From Rhodococcus pyridinivorans (GTDB lineage Bacteria > Actinomycetota > Actinomycetes > Mycobacteriales > Mycobacteriaceae), in contig NZ_FNRX01000002.1 in assembly GCF_900105195.1 (NCBI RefSeq), positions 2,232,001 through 2,296,000 on the forward strand: 64,000 bases of DNA. The letters are read 5' to 3'. A program made the translations under genes and the position numbers. Each line of letters starts with the position of its first letter. The stretch's first letter is position 1. Of this stretch, positions 59,406-64,000 are shown piece by piece. The notes under the pieces are model-generated. The model had not been told where the DNA came from. It did not search any database and saw only the letters and a program-made list of their open reading frames with translations.

Positions 59406-60083
59406 ATGACCGAACCGCACCCTCCCATCACCGTGTTCATCGCCGACGACCAGGCAATGGTCCGGCAGGGCTTCGGAGCACTGCTCGGAGCCCAGCCCGA
59501 CATCAGCGTCGTCGGCGATGCCCCCGACGGTCGAGCGGCTGTCTCGGAGGTCGCGCGACTGCGGCCCGACGTCGTCCTCATGGACGTGCGCATGCCCGAG
59601 ATGAACGGTCTCGACGCGGCGCGGCACATCCTTGCCGACACCCGTGAGCCGCGGTCGAAGGTGCTCATGCTCACCACCTTCGACCTCGACGACTACGTCT
59701 ACGAGTCGCTCGGGATGGGAGCAAGCGGGTTTCTGCTCAAGGACGCCCCCGCCGACGAACTCGTGCGGGCCGTGAGGGTGGTCGCCGATGGTCAGGCACT
59801 GCTCGCGCCGACCGTCACCCGTCGCCTCATCGCCGACGTCACCAGCCGGCGCGGGCCGGCGAGAGGGCGCGACCGCGTCCTCGATCCGCTGACCCCGCGT
59901 GAACTCGAGGTGCTGGAACTGATCGCACACGGCCTGTCGAACACCGAGATCGCAGAACGATTGTTCGTCGCCGAGCAGACCGTGAAGACCCACGTCGGCA
60001 AGGTTCTCGCAAAACTGCACCTGCGCGACCGGGCACAGGCCGTGGTGCTCGCCTACGAGTCCGGTCTCGTCACACCCGGCTGA
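59406..60083 (+). CDS. NarL-family response regulator
   Basis: This 225-aa regulator has a receiver domain with phosphoacceptor D60 in VVLMDVRMPEMNG, the acidic pair in FIADDQAMVRQG and the conserved Lys in FLLKDAPADEL. It ends in a LuxR-type helix-turn-helix (LTPRELEVLELIAHGLSNTEIAERLFVAEQTVKTHV). It pairs with the kinase just upstream. The divergent PLA2-like/hydrolase genes are plausible targets, given the shared promoter sequence, and many such systems sense envelope stress. That link is inference. Confidence 0.95.
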   Translation: MTEPHPPITVFIADDQAMVRQGFGALLGAQPDISVVGDAPDGRAAVSEVARLRPDVVLMDVRMPEMNGLDAARHILADTREPRSKVLMLTTFDLDDYVYESLGMGASGFLLKDAPADELVRAVRVVADGQALLAPTVTRRLIADVTSRRGPARGRDRVLDPLTPRELEVLELIAHGLSNTEIAERLFVAEQTVKTHVGKVLAKLHLRDRAQAVVLAYESGLVTPG

Positions 60084-60186
60084 ATCGGGCTGCCGTCGCG
60101 CCGGTGAACGGGCAGGATGGCAATGCAGCAGCGGTCCGGGCGGTATCGGTCCGTGCGGTACGGAACCATGCGACGGGAGGTAGTGC

Positions 60187-61215
60187 GTGACGAGGATCGG
60201 AATTCTCACCAGTGGCGGGGACTGCCCCGGGCTCAACGCGGTCATCCGCGGTGCGGTGCTCAAGGGCACCGAGGTCCACGGACAGGAGTTCGTCGGATTC
60301 CTCGACGGCTGGCGCGGTCTCGTCGAGGGCGATGTGATCCCGTTGGACCGCAGCCGTGTTCGCGGTCTCGCCCAGCAGGGTGGCACGATCCTCGGCACGA
60401 GCCGGTTCGGTCCGTACCAGGGACCCGACGGTGGGGCACAGAACATCCAGAAGACCCTCGGCCGCCTCGGGATCGACGCGGTGATCGCCATCGGGGGAGA
60501 GGGCACCGCTGCCGCCTCGAAGCGACTGTTCGGTGAAGGGATCCGCATCGTCGGTGTGCCGAAGACGATCGACAACGACCTCAGCCACACCGACTACACC
60601 TTCGGTTTCGACACGGCCGTCGAGATCGCGACGGTGGCGATCGACCGTCTCCGCACCACCGGCAACTCCCACAAGCGGTGCATGGTGCTCGAGGTCATGG
60701 GCCGGCACGCCGGATGGATCGCATTGCACGCGGGTACTGCCGGTGGTGCACACGCCATCCTCATCCCCGAACACCCCGAGAGCCTCGAACAGATCTGCGA
60801 GTGGGTGACCAGCGTCCGCGACCGCGGGCGTTCGCCGATGGTTGTCGTCGCTGAGGGCTTCACACTGCCCGAGATGGAGGAGGCGTACTCCACCAAGGGG
60901 CTCGACGGATTCGACCGGCCGCGTCTCGGCGGTATCGCGGAGGTGCTCGCGCCGCTCATCGAGAAGCACACCGGCGTCGAGGCCCGCGCGACGGTGCTCG
61001 GTCACATCCAACGGGGCGGTGTCCCCACGGCATTCGACCGGGTGCTCGCCACGCGACTCGGCATGGCGGTGACCGATCTCGTCGCCGAGGAGGATTGGGG
61101 GCGCATGGTCGCCCTGCACGGCACCGACATCGCTCGGGTCGATTTCGACGAGCTCGCCGAACCGAAGTACGTGCCCGACGAGCGCTATCAGGAGATGCGG
61201 ATCCTGTTCGGGTGA
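60187..61215 (+). CDS. pfkA: 6-phosphofructokinase, group III (PfkA)
   Basis: This 342-aa glycolytic enzyme phosphorylates fructose 6-phosphate. ILTSGGDCPGLNAVIRG binds the donor, PKTIDNDLSHTDYTFGFDTA contains the catalytic TIDND Asp, and MGRHAGWIALHAG and GHIQRGGVPTAFDR are standard. Donor-determining positions are G106 (in GGEGT) and K126 (in PKTIDND), matching E. coli Gly104 and Gly124. Gly plus Lys is the group III pattern, in which both ATP- and PPi-dependent enzymes are known. The GTG at 60187 has GGGAGG upstream. It sits between the accessory kinase/regulator pair and gatB. Confidence 0.95.
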   Translation: MTRIGILTSGGDCPGLNAVIRGAVLKGTEVHGQEFVGFLDGWRGLVEGDVIPLDRSRVRGLAQQGGTILGTSRFGPYQGPDGGAQNIQKTLGRLGIDAVIAIGGEGTAAASKRLFGEGIRIVGVPKTIDNDLSHTDYTFGFDTAVEIATVAIDRLRTTGNSHKRCMVLEVMGRHAGWIALHAGTAGGAHAILIPEHPESLEQICEWVTSVRDRGRSPMVVVAEGFTLPEMEEAYSTKGLDGFDRPRLGGIAEVLAPLIEKHTGVEARATVLGHIQRGGVPTAFDRVLATRLGMAVTDLVAEEDWGRMVALHGTDIARVDFDELAEPKYVPDERYQEMRILFG

Positions 61216-61244
61216 GGCGGCGCGTCGGCACTGTCGGCGCCGTC

Positions 61245-61250
61245 TAAAAT
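61245..61250 (+). promoter_or_regulatory. Candidate -10 (TAAAAT), leaderless promoter of gatB
   Basis: TAAAAT lies 7 nt before ATG 61258, and no Shine-Dalgarno sequence is seen. Confidence 0.5.
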
Positions 61251-61257
61251 CGACACC

Positions 61258-62766
61258 ATGACTGCCTCCGTGTCCGCTGACCTGCTCGCCTACGACGACG
61301 TGCTCGCGAAGTTCGAGCCCGTGATGGGCATGGAGGTGCACGTCGAGCTGCACACCGCCACCAAGATGTTCTGCGGCTGCCCGACCACCTTCGGCGCCGA
61401 GCCCAACACGCAGGTGTGTCCGGTCTGCCTCGGTCTGCCGGGGGCGCTGCCCGTCGTCAACCAGGCCGCGGTCGAGTCCGCGATCCGCATCGGCCTCGCG
61501 CTGAACTGCTCGATCACCCCGTGGGGTCGCTTCGCGCGTAAGAACTACTTCTACCCGGATCAGCCGAAGAACTACCAGATTTCGCAGTACGACGAGCCGA
61601 TCGCCACCGACGGATATCTCGATGTCGTACTCGATGACGGCACCACCTGGCGGGTCGACATCGAGCGCGCGCACATGGAGGAGGACACCGGCAAGTCGCT
61701 GCACGTCGGTGGCGCCACCGGTCGCATCCACGGTGCGAGCCACTCGCTTCTCGACTACAACCGCGCCGGTGTGCCGCTCGTCGAGATCGTCACCAAGCCG
61801 ATCGTCGGTGCCGGCGAGCGCGCCCCCGAGGTCGCCCGCGCCTACGTCACCGCCCTGCGCGACCTGCTCGAGGCACTCGACGTCTCCGACGTCCGCATGG
61901 ACCAGGGTTCGATGCGGTGCGACGCGAACATCTCGCTGATGCCCATCGGCGCGAAGGAGTTCGGTACCCGCACCGAGACGAAGAACGTCAACTCTCTCAA
62001 GTCCGTCGAGGTGGCCGTGCGCTACGAGATGCGGCGCCAGGCGGCCGTACTGGTCTCCGGTGGTGAGGTGATCCAGGAGACCCGGCACTTCCAGGAGGCC
62101 GACGGCACCACCTCGCCCGGTCGCCGCAAGGAGACCGCCGAGGACTACCGCTACTTCCCGGAGCCCGACCTCGAGCCGATCGCGCCCGACGCCGCCTGGG
62201 TCGAAGAGCTGCGCGCGACGCTGCCCGAGCTGCCGTGGCTGCGCCGCGCCCGCATCCAGGCCGACTGGGGTGTCTCCGACGAGGAGATGCGCGACCTCGT
62301 CAACGCCGGAGCGCTCGACCTCGTCATCGCGACCACCGAGGCCGGCGCCCCCGCCTCGGAGGCCCGCTCGTGGTGGGTCGCCTACCTGGCCCAGCAGGCC
62401 AACACCCGCGGTGTCGAACTCGCCGAACTGCCTATCACACCCGAACAGGTCGCCCGCGTCATCGCGCTGGTGGCCGACGGCAAGCTGACGAACAAGCTGG
62501 CCCGTCAGGTCGTCGACGGTGTGCTCGCCGGTGAGGGCGAGCCCGACGAGGTGGTCGCCGCTCGCGGTCTCGAGGTCGTGCGCGACGATTCGGCGCTGCA
62601 GGCCGCGGTCGACGCCGCGCTGGCCGCCAACCCCGACATCGCCGACAAGATCCGTTCCGGCAAGGTCCAGGCGGCCGGCAAGATCGTCGGCGACGTCATG
62701 AAGGCCACTCGCGGACAGGCCGATCCGGCGCGCGTGAAGGAACTCGTCATCGCTGCGTGCAGTTGA
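61258..62766 (+). CDS. gatB: Glutamyl/aspartyl-tRNA amidotransferase subunit B
   Basis: This 502-aa kinase-like subunit of GatCAB activates the mischarged aminoacyl-tRNA and receives ammonia from Gat[20 protein letters not shown] and [14 protein letters not shown] supply the zinc-site cysteines. [29 protein letters not shown] and [14 protein letters not shown] are diagnostic. The C-terminal YqeY/tail domain (about 350-502) contacts tRNA. It is separated from gatCA by about 5 kb, here enlarged by the accessory block. Confidence 0.97.
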   Translation: MTASVSADLLAYDDVLAKFEPVMGMEVHVELHTATKMFCGCPTTFGAEPNTQVCPVCLGLPGALPVVNQAAVESAIRIGLALNCSITPWGRFARKNYFYPDQPKNYQISQYDEPIATDGYLDVVLDDGTTWRVDIERAHMEEDTGKSLHVGGATGRIHGASHSLLDYNRAGVPLVEIVTKPIVGAGERAPEVARAYVTALRDLLEALDVSDVRMDQGSMRCDANISLMPIGAKEFGTRTETKNVNSLKSVEVAVRYEMRRQAAVLVSGGEVIQETRHFQEADGTTSPGRRKETAEDYRYFPEPDLEPIAPDAAWVEELRATLPELPWLRRARIQADWGVSDEEMRDLVNAGALDLVIATTEAGAPASEARSWWVAYLAQQANTRGVELAELPITPEQVARVIALVADGKLTNKLARQVVDGVLAGEGEPDEVVAARGLEVVRDDSALQAAVDAALAANPDIADKIRSGKVQAAGKIVGDVMKATRGQADPARVKELVIAACS

Positions 62767-62777
62767 TCTTGCGCGGC

Positions 62778-62783
62778 TAGAGT
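62778..62783 (+). promoter_or_regulatory. Candidate -10 (TAGAGT), leaderless promoter of the antiporter gene
   Basis: TAGAGT lies 8 nt before ATG 62792, and no Shine-Dalgarno sequence is seen. Confidence 0.45.
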
Positions 62784-62791
62784 AGCGGCGC

Positions 62792-63997
62792 ATGGACGCT
62801 GCTGTCGCCACCTCGCTGTTCTGGATCGCCGTCGCGGCGGTGCTGGCACCGCTGATCGCCGGCGCCGTCCCGCGTCGGCTGGTGCCCGAGGTCGTGCTGC
62901 TGCTGGTGGCCGGTGTCCTCATCGGCCCCTACGCGTTCGACCTCGCGGAGACGGGCAGCGAGATCGGCATCCTGCGCGAACTCGGCCTGGGGATGCTCTT
63001 CCTGCTCGCCGGATACGAGATCGACCCCGCCGAGTTGCGCGGGCGGGGTGGGCGCCGCGCGATGCTCACCTGGTGCGTGTGCATGCTGTTGGCGCTCGGT
63101 ACCGTCGCCGCCCTGGGAGCGGTCGGCCAGGTGCACGCCGAGATTGCCGTGGCGATCGCCCTGACATCCACAGCGTTGGGGACGCTCCTGCCGATCCTCG
63201 CCGACCGCGGGCTCGTCGCGACCCCACTCGGACGGTCGGTGCTCAATCACGGTGCGTTCGGAGAACTGCTGCCCGTTGTGGCCATGGCAACCCTGCTCGG
63301 TGCGCGCGGCGCACTCGGCTCGCTGATCGTCCTGCTGGCGTTCGCGGTCGTGGCCGTCGCCGTCGCCGTGCTGCCGACCTGGATCCTGGGGGAGGGCTCA
63401 CGGTTCACCCAGTTCGTCCGGCTCGGCTCCGACACCACCGCCCAGATCCCGGTGCGCCTGACAATGTTGCTGCTCGTCGGACTCATCGCCGTCGCCGCCG
63501 TCTTCGATCTCGACATCATTCTCGGGGCCTTCGCGGCCGGCTTCATCCTGCGCCGCACGATCCCGGCGGGCGACGAGCGGCTCGAGAAGAAGCTCGACGG
63601 TCTCGGATACGGCTTCCTCATCCCGATCTTCTTCGTCACCTCGGGCATGGCGATCGACGTCGGTGCAGTTGCGAGTGCCCCGGGCATCCTGCTGGCATTC
63701 CTCGGACTGCTCGTCCTGGTGAGGGGTGTACCGGTGTTCGTCGCATCGCGCCTCGAACGCGACGAGACCGGCAACCGCATGTTCGGAACCGCCGAACAAC
63801 TGCAGATCGCCCTGTACTCCACTACGGGTCTGCCACTGATCGTCGCGGTCACCGGCGTCGCGGTGAGTGCCGATCAGATGACGAACGCGAGCGCGTCGAT
63901 CCTCGTGGCGGCGGGCGCCGTCACCGTCCTCGTTCTCCCGATGCTCGCGGGGCTGCTCCACCACCCCGCTGCGGCGCAGACACCGGGGCGGGCATGA
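62792..63997 (+). CDS. CPA2-family cation:proton antiporter
   Basis: This 401-aa integral membrane protein has about twelve hydrophobic segments. LVPEVVLLLVAGVLIGP, ILRELGLGMLFLLAGYEIDP, IALTSTALGTLLPIL and FDLDIILGAFAAGFILR match the Na+/H+ exchanger (KefB/GerN-like) fold, with the acidic residues of the transport site in the FDLDIILGAF helix. No C-terminal RCK/TrkA-N regulatory domain is present, as in short CPA2 members. K+ or Na+ specificity is unknown. The gene is complete and ends 3 nt before the window edge. Confidence 0.9.
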   Translation: MDAAVATSLFWIAVAAVLAPLIAGAVPRRLVPEVVLLLVAGVLIGPYAFDLAETGSEIGILRELGLGMLFLLAGYEIDPAELRGRGGRRAMLTWCVCMLLALGTVAALGAVGQVHAEIAVAIALTSTALGTLLPILADRGLVATPLGRSVLNHGAFGELLPVVAMATLLGARGALGSLIVLLAFAVVAVAVAVLPTWILGEGSRFTQFVRLGSDTTAQIPVRLTMLLLVGLIAVAAVFDLDIILGAFAAGFILRRTIPAGDERLEKKLDGLGYGFLIPIFFVTSGMAIDVGAVASAPGILLAFLGLLVLVRGVPVFVASRLERDETGNRMFGTAEQLQIALYSTTGLPLIVAVTGVAVSADQMTNASASILVAAGAVTVLVLPMLAGLLHHPAAAQTPGRA

Positions 63998-64000
63998 TCA

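Overview
The window reads as chromosomal core sequence of a high-GC, mycolic-acid-containing actinobacterium, most likely Rhodococcus or a close Nocardiaceae relative. Supporting signs are strongly G/C-ended codons, frequent GTG starts, an Emb-type arabinosyltransferase, a class Ib ribonucleotide reductase operon and an aa3 oxidase subunit I. From memory, the gene order also follows the Mycobacterium tuberculosis Rv3053c-Rv3009c interval, inverted: nrdHIEF, fecB, ctaD, serB2, a Nudix/enoyl-CoA hydratase/methyltransferase/THUMP-like run, the Rv3030-Rv3032 glucan genes, fixAB, iscS, mnmA, ligA, gatCA, pfkA, gatB. I see no tRNA, rRNA, CRISPR array, insertion sequence or prophage. The only mobile element is an intein inside nrdE.

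Layout: 0.1-3.8 kb is a three-gene molybdenum hydroxylase operon. 4.1-9.6 kb is nrdHIEF, with two candidate NrdR boxes and a 405-residue LAGLIDADG intein in nrdE placed directly before the redox-active cysteine. 9.7-15.6 kb holds an EmbB-like arabinosyltransferase, a Nudix hydrolase and two siderophore-binding lipoproteins. 15.8-22 kb holds ctaD, serB, a protein with two Pth2-like domains and glgX. 22-31 kb is the conserved ABC/Nudix/EchA/methyltransferase/THUMP run, followed by a PQQ-propeller lipoprotein, a hexapeptide acyltransferase and an amidase. 30.5-34.6 kb (minus strand) is a tightly overlapping acetyltransferase/glycosyltransferase/GH57/methyltransferase operon, the methylglucose-lipopolysaccharide type of gene set. 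34.9-44 kb is etfBA, an OlsB/OlsA-like acyltransferase pair, iscS-mnmA-MetE-like, and ligA.

Two blocks have no counterpart at this position in the M. tuberculosis order as I remember it and look accessory. The first, 44.1-53.3 kb, holds a membrane protein, an amidohydrolase, a nucleotide-binding-dead ABC-like protein coupled to a YhgE/Pip membrane protein, glutamate decarboxylase and a large LuxR/MalT-like regulator. The second, 56.1-60.1 kb, holds a secreted phospholipase A2-like protein coupled to a membrane alpha/beta-hydrolase, divergent from a two-component system. The rest of the right end is gatCA, pfkA, gatB and a CPA2-type antiporter.

A recurring signal ties the annotation together. 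At least thirteen genes have a TA-rich -10 hexamer (mostly TAGNNT) 6-9 nt before the start codon and no clear Shine-Dalgarno sequence, as expected for leaderless mRNAs. This pattern decided several start codons, for example those at 9668, 41941, 44902 and 58204.
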